Positions 9,243-17,588 of a stretch of 64,000 bases of DNA are shown in pieces (the stretch's first letter is position 1; every line of letters starts with the position of its first letter). Under the pieces are notes generated by a model. It had not been told where the DNA came from and searched no databases. It saw only the letters and a list, made by a program, of their open reading frames with translations. A program made the position numbers and the translations under genes. Source of the DNA: Granulicella mallensis MP5ACTX8 (GTDB lineage Bacteria; Acidobacteriota; Terriglobia; Terriglobales; Acidobacteriaceae); NCBI RefSeq assembly GCF_000178955.2, contig NC_016631.1, forward strand, positions 1,798,001 to 1,862,000. Reading direction: 5' to 3'.

Positions 9243-10829
9243 CTAATGCGCTGCCGCCTCCGGTGAGGGCTTTGCCGCTTTGGACGGCAGGCGCATGAGG
9301 AAGGGCAGGGGCATCAGTACAGCGATGGCAGCCGCGAGGACGGCAAAGGCGTTCTTGTAGCTCAGCATGGAGGCCTGGCGAAGCATCTCCTGGTAGGAGC
9401 TGCCGACCGCGTACTGCGCAGCTCCGAGGGCGCTCATGCCGTGGGCTCTGGCGGCCGCGGTAATTGTGGCGATGTAGCTCTGATAGCCGATACTTCCCGG
9501 GCCGGTATTGGCGGCGAGCTGTGTCTGGTGGGTCTGTGCGGTACGCGCGAGGAACGTCGTCAGCAATGCCGTACCGGCGCTGCCGCCAAGGTTGCGGGCG
9601 AAGTTCGAGAGGCTCGAGATCTGGTTGCTCTTCGAAGCCGGTACGCCGACGTAGTTCAGCGTGCTGATGGGGATGAAGACCAGTGGCAGGCCGATGACCT
9701 GCAGCGCACGCCAGAGCGTGATGGTGCCGAAGCTGCTGTCGAGCGAGAGGCGCGTGAGGTTGTAGAGCCCTGCGGCGGTGAGGCCATAGCCGATGCAGAC
9801 GAGCATGCGCGGGTCGAACTTGCTGACCAACCTGCCGGCGACCATCATCATCGCCATGAGGACAAAGCCGCCGGGAGAGAGAACCATGCCGGCGCGTTCG
9901 GCGCTGTAGCCCAGAAGCGTCTGCAGATACTGCGGGATGAGGACGGTCGAGCCGAAGAGAACCATGCCGAGGATGAGCTGCAGAAAGACCGCGGTGCCGA
10001 AGTTGCGGTTCTTGAGCAGCTTGAGGTCGACGATGGGGTCTTCGTGGTGCCACTCCCAGAAGATGAAGATGACCAGCAGCACTGCGGCGAGGCAAGCGAC
10101 GGCGGTGATCATCGGATCGCCAAACCAGTCTTTCTCCTGGCCCTTGTCGAGGAAGAACTCCAGGCAGCCGACGCCGGAGGCGACGAGGACGAGGCCGGTG
10201 AAGTCGATGCGGGCCTTGGAGGCTTCCTTGACGCGTGCTTTCAGATAGGGTGGATCCTCGACCATGCGCGCGCTGAGCCACATGGAGAGAATGCCGATAG
10301 GGATGTTGATGAAGAAGATCCAGTGCCAGTTGAAGTTATCGGTGATCCAGCCGCCGAGAGTAGGGCCGATGGCCGGGGCGACGACGACCGCCATACCATA
10401 GACGGCAAAGGCCTGGCCGCGTTTTTCAACCGGGAAGGTATCGGCCAGGATGGCCTGTTCGGACGACGCGAGTCCGCCGCCGCCGGCGCCCTGCAGGATG
10501 CGCGCGATGATCAGGATGGGAAGCGACGGCGCGATGCCGCATACGAACGAGAAGATGGTGAAGATGGCGACGCAGGTGAGATAGTAGCGCTTACGGCCGA
10601 AACGATTGGACAGCCATCCGGAGATGGGGAGTACGATCGCGCTGGAGACGAGATAGCTGGTCAGGATCCAGGTGGCTTCTTCCTGTGACGCACCAAGCGA
10701 GCCGGCGATGTGCGGCAGGGCGACATTGGCGATAGAGGTGTCGAGTACCTCCATGAAGGTCGCCAGAGTGACCGTGAGCGCGATGGCCCAGGGATTGTAT
10801 TTGGGTTTCCAGGAGGAGTCGTATGCCAT
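9243..10829 (-). CDS. DHA2-family (EmrB/QacA) 14-TMS multidrug efflux MFS transporter
   Basis: 528-residue proton-driven drug exporter. Motif C-like region and family hallmarks: FMEVLDTSIANVALPHIAGS, WILTSYLVSSAIVLPISGWL, GRKRYYL and GAGGGGLASSEQAILADTFP. About 14 hydrophobic spans. The ATG at 10829 gives MAYDSSWKPKYNPWAIAL; a TTG at 10886 would add 19 residues, and neither has a clear ribosome site. It diverges from a MarR gene with an operator-like palindrome between them, so it is probably MarR-repressed. No EmrA adaptor is adjacent. Confidence 0.92.
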   Translation of the reverse strand: MAYDSSWKPKYNPWAIALTVTLATFMEVLDTSIANVALPHIAGSLGASQEEATWILTSYLVSSAIVLPISGWLSNRFGRKRYYLTCVAIFTIFSFVCGIAPSLPILIIARILQGAGGGGLASSEQAILADTFPVEKRGQAFAVYGMAVVVAPAIGPTLGGWITDNFNWHWIFFINIPIGILSMWLSARMVEDPPYLKARVKEASKARIDFTGLVLVASGVGCLEFFLDKGQEKDWFGDPMITAVACLAAVLLVIFIFWEWHHEDPIVDLKLLKNRNFGTAVFLQLILGMVLFGSTVLIPQYLQTLLGYSAERAGMVLSPGGFVLMAMMMVAGRLVSKFDPRMLVCIGYGLTAAGLYNLTRLSLDSSFGTITLWRALQVIGLPLVFIPISTLNYVGVPASKSNQISSLSNFARNLGGSAGTALLTTFLARTAQTHQTQLAANTGPGSIGYQSYIATITAAARAHGMSALGAAQYAVGSSYQEMLRQASMLSYKNAFAVLAAAIAVLMPLPFLMRLPSKAAKPSPEAAAH

Positions 10830-10933
10830 TGAAGGGTTCGCAGCGGGTGTATCGGAATAAAAATGGTTTGAGCGGTGTTCTTTCAATGAAACCGCATTGC
10901 GTAAGTGCTACTGAGCCGATGCTTGTAAAATCA

Positions 10934-10955
10934 CTATATCAGCTTGCTGATATAG
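10934..10955. promoter_or_regulatory. Probable MarR operator palindrome
   Basis: Perfect 10-bp arms ctatatcagc/gctgatatag separated by 2 bp, in the spacer between the efflux pump and MarR genes. A further half-site agctgatatg overlaps the MarR start codon at 10973. Such placement is typical of autorepression by MarR proteins. Confidence 0.75.
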
Positions 10956-10972
10956 AATAACAGGAAGCTGAT

Positions 10973-11452
10973 ATGAAGTCTCCGAGAAAAAAAGCATTGA
11001 CGATGCAGCAGTGGAAGGAACCCTTCGAGCGCATCACGCAGGTTAAGCGTGTGCTGCTGGGGTTTCGCAGCCTGCTGGATCAGGAGCTGCAGCCTTTGGG
11101 TATTACGGCGGCTCAACTGCGTCTATTGCGTGCGGTGCAGGACGCTCCCGGAATCTCGGGAGCGAAGCTGGCTGATATCTGCTCGGTGACTCCGCAGACC
11201 GGGCAGCAGTTGATGATGAAGCTGGAATCGAACGGCTGGATTACACGCGAGAAAAATCCGGCGAATGAGCGCGTGCTGCTGGCCCGCCTGACAAAGAAGG
11301 GCGAGAAGATGTTGCAGCACGCACGGGCGATTGCCGAGGTGGCGCATCACAAGCTCTGGCAGAGGATCGATCCCGCGAAACTGGCGGTGTTCGATGAGGT
11401 GCTGGCGATTAGTTGTGAAAATTTGAAGGGGCTGGAGTTGGTGGGGGAGTAG
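10973..11452 (+). CDS. MarR-family transcriptional regulator
   Basis: 159-residue winged-helix dimer. Residues 45-75 read LGITAAQLRLLRAVQDAPGI, then SGAKLADICSVTPQTGQQLM as the recognition helix, and the wing is NPANERVLLARLTKKGEKML. Divergent from the DHA2 pump, with a palindrome 18 bp upstream of the start. It probably represses itself and the pump and is relieved by a ligand or thiol-active compound. Confidence 0.92.
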   Translation: MKSPRKKALTMQQWKEPFERITQVKRVLLGFRSLLDQELQPLGITAAQLRLLRAVQDAPGISGAKLADICSVTPQTGQQLMMKLESNGWITREKNPANERVLLARLTKKGEKMLQHARAIAEVAHHKLWQRIDPAKLAVFDEVLAISCENLKGLELVGE

Positions 11453-11473
11453 GAGCTGTTGCTTTTTGTCTTT

Positions 11474-11680
11474 GCTCTTGCTTTTCTTGCTTGTCATTCC
11501 GAGCGGAGCGAGTGAACCTGCTTCCTCCCGTTCTTCGGTTCGAATCACCCAAAAGACTTTGGGCAGAACTAGAAGGCCAACCTTTATCCCAGCGCATAGC
11601 TTTTTCGGAAGTTCTGGCAAAAAACGGGAGACAGCAGATTCGCTCGCTGCGCTCGGAATGACAAGCCAGAAAGGCAAAAG
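11474..11680. repeat. Type A long inverted repeat (GAGCGGAGCG variant)
   Basis: Imperfect inverted repeat. The left arm at 11474-11532 contains cttgtcattccgagcggagc and ctcccgtt; the right arm at 11622-11680 contains aacgggag and gctcggaatgacaagccag. The spacer is about 90 nt. The gap between MarR and ribA (258 nt) holds nothing else evident. Confidence 0.8.
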
Positions 11681-11710
11681 CGTCGTCTTCTACTTTCAGC
11701 CGTAATCGCC

Positions 11711-12328
11711 TTAAACGATCAGGTGTCCCATTCTCTCGCGCTTGGTCTCCAGATAGCGTGCGAAGGTCGGTTCGCTGGGGATGGCGGCAGAGACCCGTTC
11801 AACAACCTTGACACCTCCGGCTTCCATCGCCGCGATCTTCTCCGGGTTGTTTGTCATCAGTCGCACCGCGGGAACCTTCAGGTATTTGAGGATCTCCGCG
11901 GGCAGTTCGAAGTGGCGGCAGTCGGCTTCAAACCCAAGCTGTTCGTTGGCTTCGATGGTGTCCAGTCCCTGGTCTTGCAACTCGTAGGCGCGAAGCTTGG
12001 CCATCAGGCCGATTCCACGGCCTTCCTGCTGCTCATAGAGCAGAATGCCCGAACCCTCTTCTGTGATCTTTCCGAGTGCCAGGTGGAGTTGGTCATGGCA
12101 GTCGCAGCGGAGCGAGTGGAAGACATCCCCGGTGAGGCATTGCGAGTGGATACGCACGAGAGGCGGTGCGGCGTGGATATCGCCCATCACGAGCGCAACG
12201 GCGCTTTCGACTGCCTTGCGCGAGGGGTCGCCAGGCAATGTGAGACCTTCAAATCCAAGGATGCGGAAGTGTCCCCAGCGTGTGGGGAAATCTGCGTCGG
12301 CGACCTTTTGAACACTAGCGAACGGCAT
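11711..12328 (-). CDS. ribA: GTP cyclohydrolase II
   Basis: 205-residue enzyme for the first step of riboflavin synthesis (GTP to diaminohydroxyphosphoribosylaminopyrimidine). Zinc ligands Cys64, Cys75 and Cys77 lie in SQCLTGDVFHSLRCDCHDQL; the catalytic region is EQQEGRGIGLMAKLRAYELQ and the GTP-contacting part RLMTNNPEKI. It stands alone without the DHBP synthase (RibB) domain often fused to it. Convergent with the upstream MarR region across the type A repeat. Confidence 0.96.
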   Translation of the reverse strand: MPFASVQKVADADFPTRWGHFRILGFEGLTLPGDPSRKAVESAVALVMGDIHAAPPLVRIHSQCLTGDVFHSLRCDCHDQLHLALGKITEEGSGILLYEQQEGRGIGLMAKLRAYELQDQGLDTIEANEQLGFEADCRHFELPAEILKYLKVPAVRLMTNNPEKIAAMEAGGVKVVERVSAAIPSEPTFARYLETKRERMGHLIV

Positions 12329-12403
12329 AGGCTGATTCTATAGATTCGCGTAGCGTCTATTCGGATTCAACGCGGTCGCTGACAAAGAACTGACAAAGAA
12401 CTG

Positions 12404-12455
12404 ACGAAAACGAAAAGAGCCAGACTTTGCCAGGGTCGACATCGCAAAACCTGGC
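12404..12455 (-). terminator. Intrinsic terminator of the phosphoesterase gene
   Basis: On the minus strand gccaggttttgc pairs with gcaaagtctggc around a 13-nt loop, then a T-rich tract ttttcgttttcg follows. It lies just past the stop of the phosphoesterase gene. An 11-nt direct duplication (tgacaaagaac twice, 12380-12401) sits beyond it. Confidence 0.7.
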
Positions 12456-12480
12456 CCTTCCACGTGCTTCGAGTCAGGGC

Positions 12481-13368
12481 TTAGGCTCGCACCAGAGTCA
12501 ATTCTGTCAGCTCTGAAGGGCAGTTCAGGCGGAAGGGCAGACCCACTGTCCCGACACCGCGATTGACGTAGAGCTGCATATGCCCGAAGTGAAAGAGGCC
12601 TTCGACATACTTCTTGCCCATCGGCGGCAGGATGAGCGGGCCGAGGATGGGCAATCTCACCTGGCCGCCGTGGGTGTGTCCGGAGAGCATCAGGTCGATC
12701 GAGGGAAAGCGGGGGTGCTGCACGACCGTCTCGACGAAGTCAGGCTCATGGGCCATGAAGATGACCGGCGCATCGGCCATCGGCGGAATGGCCATCTCGA
12801 GATAGCAGTGTGAGGTGCCGGGGTCGCAGGCGCCGCTGAGCCAGAAGTGGTCGCTGCCGCGCTCAATTGGGATGTAGCTGTCCACAAGAACAGGGGTCCC
12901 ATGGGCCTCGAGTGCCTGGATGACGCGCTCGGAGCTGACAGAGACGTCATGGTTGCCGAGAATGGCATAGCGCTGCGGGCAGGTGAGGCCAGTGAGAATC
13001 TCAGCGCACATGCCGGCGGCGTTGTAGGCGACGGAGACGTCAAGGGGCCCCTTACTCACGAAGTCCCCGGTCAGGAGGACAAGATCAGGCTTGAGCAGAT
13101 TGGTGCGACGCACGAACTCTTCCAGGAAATAGGCTTCGGTGTACTCCTCCAGATGGATGTCGCTGATCTGGACGATGCGGAAGCCCTGAAAGGCGTCGGG
13201 CAGTTTCGTGATGGGGATGGTGCGCTGAACGAACTCGATCTGGTGGCGGCCATGGGTTCCGGCATAGGTTGCCACACCGAGACCTGCGGCGGCGCTACCG
13301 ATGAGGAAGTTTCGGCGGGTGATGCGCTGAGCTTCTGCGCGTCGAAGGCGCGCCGATCGATGAACCAT
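12481..13368 (-). CDS. Tat-exported calcineurin-like metallophosphoesterase (YkuE/YaeI-like)
   Basis: 295-residue phosphoesterase. The N-terminal twin-arginine motif TRRNFL (Arg18-Arg19) precedes a hydrophobic stretch, so it is likely exported folded via Tat. Dimetal-site motifs: SDIHLEE (Asp70, His72), LTGDFV (Asp102), GNHD and SGHTHGGQ. The family contains YkuE/YaeI proteins acting on UDP-sugars or lipids; the substrate here is unknown. The next gene starts divergently 90 bp away. Confidence 0.9.
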   Translation of the reverse strand: MVHRSARLRRAEAQRITRRNFLIGSAAAGLGVATYAGTHGRHQIEFVQRTIPITKLPDAFQGFRIVQISDIHLEEYTEAYFLEEFVRRTNLLKPDLVLLTGDFVSKGPLDVSVAYNAAGMCAEILTGLTCPQRYAILGNHDVSVSSERVIQALEAHGTPVLVDSYIPIERGSDHFWLSGACDPGTSHCYLEMAIPPMADAPVIFMAHEPDFVETVVQHPRFPSIDLMLSGHTHGGQVRLPILGPLILPPMGKKYVEGLFHFGHMQLYVNRGVGTVGLPFRLNCPSELTELTLVRA

Positions 13369-13457
13369 AGTTCATGATAACGGGGTCGATCGGGAACAAC
13401 CAATACTGAGACGCGGCATTGCTGTTGTGGGTGGGGGGAAGGGTAGAATCGTAAAGA

Positions 13458-14546
13458 ATGAATCAACTCAAGAGACGGCGAGCAGCGATGCGGATCGCGG
13501 CAACGGCGGGGATGGACGCCCTGCTGGTGACGCACCCCCCTGATGTTCGCTATCTGACGGGATTTACAGGCTCCAACGGCGCGCTGGCCCTGTCCGGCGG
13601 GCGGGCCTGCCTCTTTACGGATGGTCGCTACAAGACACAGGCCAAGGCCGAGGTGACCGGGCTTCGTGTCGTCGTCGAGCAGAAGCCCGCCACGACGCTG
13701 GCAGCGGAGTGGCTTGCCGCCTCAGGCGCAAAGCGCTGCGGCTTCGATGCGACGCAGACCACGGTGGCCGGCCTGGAGAGGCTTCGCAAGGCCTTGCCTG
13801 CGAAGCTGCACCGCGCCTTTTTTGCTCCGGTCGAAGGCCTTGTCGCCCGCCTGCGCGAGGTAAAGGATGCCGACGAGCTGGTGCTGGTGCGCCGTGCGGC
13901 GGACCTCGGTTGCAGCCTCTTCGAGGGCGTTCTGGAGCACGTAGTGGCGGGTGCGACCGAGGCCGAGGTGGCTGCGGCGTTGGAGTTCAAGGCGCGTATG
14001 GGCGGGGCCGAGGCGATGAGCTTCGAGACGATCATTGCCAGTGGAGAGCGGTCGGCGTTGCCTCATGGCCGTGCGACCACGGCTAAACTGCCTCGCCGCG
14101 GCTTTTGTACGATGGATTTCGGGGTGTTGCTGGACGGTTATTGCTCGGATATGACCCGTACCGTGCACCTTGGCAAGGCGAGCCAGCGCGAGTGGGACGT
14201 GTATCATTCGGTGCTGGAAGCCCAACAGGCCGCGGTTGCGGCTGTAGTTCCGGGCATAAGCTGCGGCGAGGTCGACGAGGCCGCGAGATCGGTATTGCGG
14301 CGAGCGAAGCTGGACAAGTTTTTTTCGCACTCGACGGGCCACGGCGTCGGCCTGGAGATTCATGAGGGGCCGAGGCTGGCGGCGAAGCAGGAACAGGTGC
14401 TCGAGACTGGAATGGTTGTGACGATCGAGCCGGGTGTTTATCTGCCGGGTGAGTTTGGCATCCGCATTGAAGATATGGTGCTGGTGACACAAACCGGTGG
14501 CGAGGTGCTGACGGCGGCAAGCCCGAAAGCATGGATAGAGCTGTAA
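13458..14546 (+). CDS. M24-family Xaa-Pro peptidase
   Basis: 362-residue aminopeptidase P/prolidase-like enzyme. An N-terminal creatinase-type domain (DALLVTHPPDVRYLTGFTGS) leads to the pita-bread catalytic domain, with His in LPHGRAT, metal Asp residues in MDFGVLLDGYCSDMTRT, His in STGHGVGLEIHEGP and Glu in TIEPGVYLPGEFGIRIEDM. All five metal-ligand positions look intact. Located 39 bp upstream of accB; this peptidase/accBC neighbourhood is common in bacteria. Confidence 0.93.
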   Translation: MNQLKRRRAAMRIAATAGMDALLVTHPPDVRYLTGFTGSNGALALSGGRACLFTDGRYKTQAKAEVTGLRVVVEQKPATTLAAEWLAASGAKRCGFDATQTTVAGLERLRKALPAKLHRAFFAPVEGLVARLREVKDADELVLVRRAADLGCSLFEGVLEHVVAGATEAEVAAALEFKARMGGAEAMSFETIIASGERSALPHGRATTAKLPRRGFCTMDFGVLLDGYCSDMTRTVHLGKASQREWDVYHSVLEAQQAAVAAVVPGISCGEVDEAARSVLRRAKLDKFFSHSTGHGVGLEIHEGPRLAAKQEQVLETGMVVTIEPGVYLPGEFGIRIEDMVLVTQTGGEVLTAASPKAWIEL

Positions 14547-14585
14547 AAGTAGAGATTTAAGACTGAAGCAGAGGAGTTGAAACGA

Positions 14586-15110
14586 ATGGACGGAAATGAT
14601 CTGAAGGAATTGCGCGAGCTGGTCGAGTTTTTGAAGGCCAGCGGTGTCGAAGAGTTCGAGATGGAGCGGCCGGACCTGAAGGTTGGGTTGAAGTTTGCGG
14701 GCGAGACCCCGGTAGCGGCTGCTGCTCCTGCGGGCTTTGACATGGCGCAGTTAGCCGCCCTGATGGCTGCCCAGCGCGGTAGTGCTCCGGCTCCGGTTGC
14801 GGTCGCGGCTCCTGTCGCAAGTGCTCCTGCTGCGGCTGTACCTGCGGCTGAGGTCGATCCGCACGCGGGCGCGCACATCGTGAAGTCGCCGATCGTCGGC
14901 ACGTTCTACGATGCCCCCTCGCCGGATGCCGAGGTCTTTGTGAAGGTCGGAGATCAGGTCGAGGCAGGCAAGGTTCTCTGCATCGTCGAAGCGATGAAGC
15001 TGATGAATGAGATTGAGTCTGACGCTGCGGGCGAAATCGTGAAGGTGCTGGTCAAGCCCGGGCAGCCGGTGGAGTACGGACAGCCGCTGTTCGCGATCAA
15101 GGCGCGGTAG
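14586..15110 (+). CDS. accB: Biotin carboxyl carrier protein of acetyl-CoA carboxylase
   Basis: 174-residue carrier that shuttles carboxyl-biotin from AccC to the carboxyltransferase in fatty-acid synthesis. The N-terminal region (ELRELVEFLKASGVEEFEME) is followed by an Ala/Pro-rich linker at about 45-95 and the biotinyl domain with VEAMKLMNE (biotinylated Lys138). The ATG at 14586 follows the ribosome site GAGGAG. The partner accC follows after 160 bp, an unusually long gap that is filled by a palindromic repeat. Confidence 0.95.
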   Translation: MDGNDLKELRELVEFLKASGVEEFEMERPDLKVGLKFAGETPVAAAAPAGFDMAQLAALMAAQRGSAPAPVAVAAPVASAPAAAVPAAEVDPHAGAHIVKSPIVGTFYDAPSPDAEVFVKVGDQVEAGKVLCIVEAMKLMNEIESDAAGEIVKVLVKPGQPVEYGQPLFAIKAR

Positions 15111-15125
15111 GCTACTCTTCAACCG

Positions 15126-15262
15126 GGAACATTCCCTCAGCGGCTAAAGCCGCATTCCTGAGGTGATGTAGGCGGCGGGACTGAAGTCCCGCCCTTTCAA
15201 AGCAAGGGCAAAAACAGATTCCCTTCGGGAATGACAACCAGAAAAGCAACGACAAGACCAAG
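15126..15262. repeat. Composite palindromic repeat (type B+A) between accB and accC
   Basis: Order as in the copy at 7523: attccctcagcggctaaagc, then ggcgggactgaagtcccgcc-ttcaaagcaa, then agattcccttcgggaatgac with the tail cagaaaagcaacgac. It occupies almost all of the accB-accC spacer and would form several hairpins in the operon mRNA. Confidence 0.75.
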
Positions 15263-15270
15263 GGCATGGA

Positions 15271-16644
15271 ATGATTCGTAAGGTACTGATTGCAAATCGC
15301 GGAGAGATTGCATTGCGCGTGATCAGCGCGTGCAAGGAGATGGGCATCCGCACGGTAGCGGTGTACTCGGAGGCCGACCGCAACAGCCTGCATGTGCGGT
15401 TCGCCGATGAGGCAATCTGCATCGGGCCGCCCAAGTCGGCGGACAGCTATCTCAACGTTCCGGCGGTGATTTCGGCGGCGGAGATCGCGGGTGCGGACGC
15501 TGTGCACCCTGGTTACGGTCTGTTGAGCGAGAACGCCAACTTTGCCGAGGTATGCCGCGCGTCGAACATCAAGTTCATCGGGCCTCCGCCAGAGGTCACG
15601 CGCATGATGGGCGAGAAGTCCACCGCGCGCCAGACGATGAAGAAGGCCAAGGTGCCGATTCTCCCCGGCTCGGACGGCATCGTTGCGACCGAGGGCGAGG
15701 CGCTGGAGTGGGCGCAGTCAGTCAAGTATCCCGTGATCCTGAAGGCCGTTGCCGGTGGCGGCGGACGCGGCATGCGCATCTGCCGCAGCAAGGAAGAGCT
15801 TCCGGCGCTGTACCAGCAGGCCTCGACCGAGGCGCTCAACGCGTTCGGCAACGGCGAGCTGTACATGGAGAAGTTCATCGAGCGGCCCCGGCACATCGAG
15901 TTCCAGGTGCTGGCCGACGAGCATGGCAACGTGATGTCGCTGGGCGAGCGCGAGTGCTCCATTCAGCGGCGGCACCAGAAGCTGATCGAAGAGGCTCCAA
16001 GCCTGCAGATCACGCCCAAGCAGCGCGAAGAGATGGGCAAGGTTATCAAGCGGTCGCTCAAGGACATCGGCTACTGGAACGCGGGCACCATCGAGTTCCT
16101 GATGGACGAAGATGGCCAGATCTACTTCATCGAGATGAACACGCGCATCCAGGTGGAGCACTGCGTCACCGAGATGGTGACGGGGGTAGACCTCGTCAAG
16201 GCCCAGTTGCGGATCGCGTCGGGGGAGAAGCTCAGCGATATCGTGCCGAAGCAGCCTGAGATCATCGGCCACGCCATCGAGTGCCGCATCAACGCGGAGC
16301 ACCCGGAGAAGTTCACGCCAAGCCCCGGCAAGATCACGGTCTACAACGTGCCCGGCGGCAACGGTGTGCGCGTGGATACGGCGCAGTATGCCGAGGGTGT
16401 TGTGCCGCAGTACTACGACTCGCTGATCGCGAAGCTGATCTGCCACGGCAAGGATCGCGAAGAGGCGATGAACAAGATGCAGCGCGCGCTGAGCCAGTTC
16501 GTAGTGCAGGGAATTCATACGACCATTCCACTGCATGAGAAGATCTTTGCCGATGCGGAGTTCCGCTCGGGCGCGTTCGATACGAAGTTCATGGAACGGT
16601 TCCTGGAGCGCGAGAAGGATCGGTTGAAGGCGGAAGCGAAGTAG
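15271..16644 (+). CDS. accC: Acetyl-CoA carboxylase, biotin carboxylase subunit
   Basis: 457-residue ATP-grasp enzyme carboxylating BCCP-biotin. The N-terminus [18 protein letters not shown] is diagnostic. The glycine-rich ATP loop [18 protein letters not shown] lies near residues 163-180, the catalytic region [20 protein letters not shown] near 230, and [18 protein letters not shown] near 288. Length is normal for AccC. It presumably shares a transcript with accB despite the repeat between them. Confidence 0.97.
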   Translation: MIRKVLIANRGEIALRVISACKEMGIRTVAVYSEADRNSLHVRFADEAICIGPPKSADSYLNVPAVISAAEIAGADAVHPGYGLLSENANFAEVCRASNIKFIGPPPEVTRMMGEKSTARQTMKKAKVPILPGSDGIVATEGEALEWAQSVKYPVILKAVAGGGGRGMRICRSKEELPALYQQASTEALNAFGNGELYMEKFIERPRHIEFQVLADEHGNVMSLGERECSIQRRHQKLIEEAPSLQITPKQREEMGKVIKRSLKDIGYWNAGTIEFLMDEDGQIYFIEMNTRIQVEHCVTEMVTGVDLVKAQLRIASGEKLSDIVPKQPEIIGHAIECRINAEHPEKFTPSPGKITVYNVPGGNGVRVDTAQYAEGVVPQYYDSLIAKLICHGKDREEAMNKMQRALSQFVVQGIHTTIPLHEKIFADAEFRSGAFDTKFMERFLEREKDRLKAEAK

Positions 16645-16670
16645 ATTTGTTGCTTGTTTCGCTTTTGCAC

Positions 16671-16935
16671 TTGCCTTTCTTGTTGTCATTCCGAGCGGAG
16701 CGAGGAACCTGCTTCCTCCCGTTCTTTGCCTGTGCCGCCATCATTGTTATGGGGTGGCACAGGCTACGTGTTTGCAGTTTTGCCTGCAGGTTTTCTGGGC
16801 AGCATGAACGAAAAACGGGAGGAAGCAGGTTCCTTGCTGCGCTCGGAATGACAAGCCAGAAAAACAACGACAACGGCAAAAGCAACAGCAGATTCCCTGC
16901 GAGAATGACAAGCCAGAAAGGCAAAAGCAAAGGCA
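16671..16935. repeat. Type A inverted repeat plus a second half copy
   Basis: The accC-thiE gap (312 nt) is an inverted repeat. The left arm, around 16674-16724, contains ttgtcattccgagcggagcg and cctgcttcctcccgtt; the right arm, around 16813-16858, contains aacgggaggaagcaggttcc and gctcggaatgacaagcc. An extra single-armed unit, agattccctgcgagaatgac with an aaggcaaaagcaaaggc tail, follows to 16935. Confidence 0.8.
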
Positions 16936-16956
16936 AGGCGTTTGCCAGACCGTAAG

Positions 16957-17577
16957 ATGACCCCGCTTTACCCCATCATCGACAAAGAAACTTTCACCAC
17001 CCGCGGCATACTTGTCGCGGACTTCGCGCGCGAACTCCGCGATGCAGGGGTGACGCTTCTGCAATATCGCGACAAGACCGGTACCCCGCAGGAGATCCTG
17101 CAGGCCGCCGTGGAGATTGCAGCGGTATTCGCGGGAGTGGAGGCCACGCTGATCCTGAATGACCGCGCAGACCTCGCGGCACTGGCCGGTTGGAACGGCG
17201 TGCATGTGGGCCATCTCGACCTTCCCCCGGCGGCGGTGCGGCGTGTTCTGGGCGCTGGACGCATGATCGGCGTCTCGACGCATAACGACGAGCAGGTACG
17301 TGTGGCGGATGCAAGCGAGGCGGACTACATCGCGGTGGGGCCGGTCTTTGCGACCTCGACCAAGCTGAACGCCGAGCCGGTGGTGGGACTCGAAGGAGTA
17401 CAGCGAGCGCGAGCGCTGACGGCGAAGCCCATCGTGGCGATTGGTGGGATTAACCGCGAAAATGCACGGGCTGTGATCGAGGCCGGAGCGGATTCAATCG
17501 CGGTCATCGGAGGCCTGTTTTCCGGCGGCGAGAGCGCTGGCAAAGTAGCGAGAGACTTTCTCGAGTTTTTACGGTAG
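16957..17577 (+). CDS. thiE: Thiamine-phosphate synthase
   Basis: 206-residue TIM barrel that joins HMP-pyrophosphate and thiazole-phosphate to make thiamine phosphate. Visible: LLQYRDKTGTPQEI, ILNDRADLAALAGWNGVHVG, ADYIAVGPVFATSTK and the phosphate-binding end VAIGGINRENA plus SIAVIGGLF. The ATG at 16957 is chosen; a TTG at 16942 lies next to the repeat. No other thi gene is adjacent. Confidence 0.92.
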   Translation: MTPLYPIIDKETFTTRGILVADFARELRDAGVTLLQYRDKTGTPQEILQAAVEIAAVFAGVEATLILNDRADLAALAGWNGVHVGHLDLPPAAVRRVLGAGRMIGVSTHNDEQVRVADASEADYIAVGPVFATSTKLNAEPVVGLEGVQRARALTAKPIVAIGGINRENARAVIEAGADSIAVIGGLFSGGESAGKVARDFLEFLR

Positions 17578-17588
17578 GTTTGGGGTAC

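Noticed and set aside
9441..10688. 415-codon plus-strand frame
   Set aside because: Antisense to the DHA2 transporter, Asp/Glu/Gly/Arg-rich shadow composition, no domain pattern.
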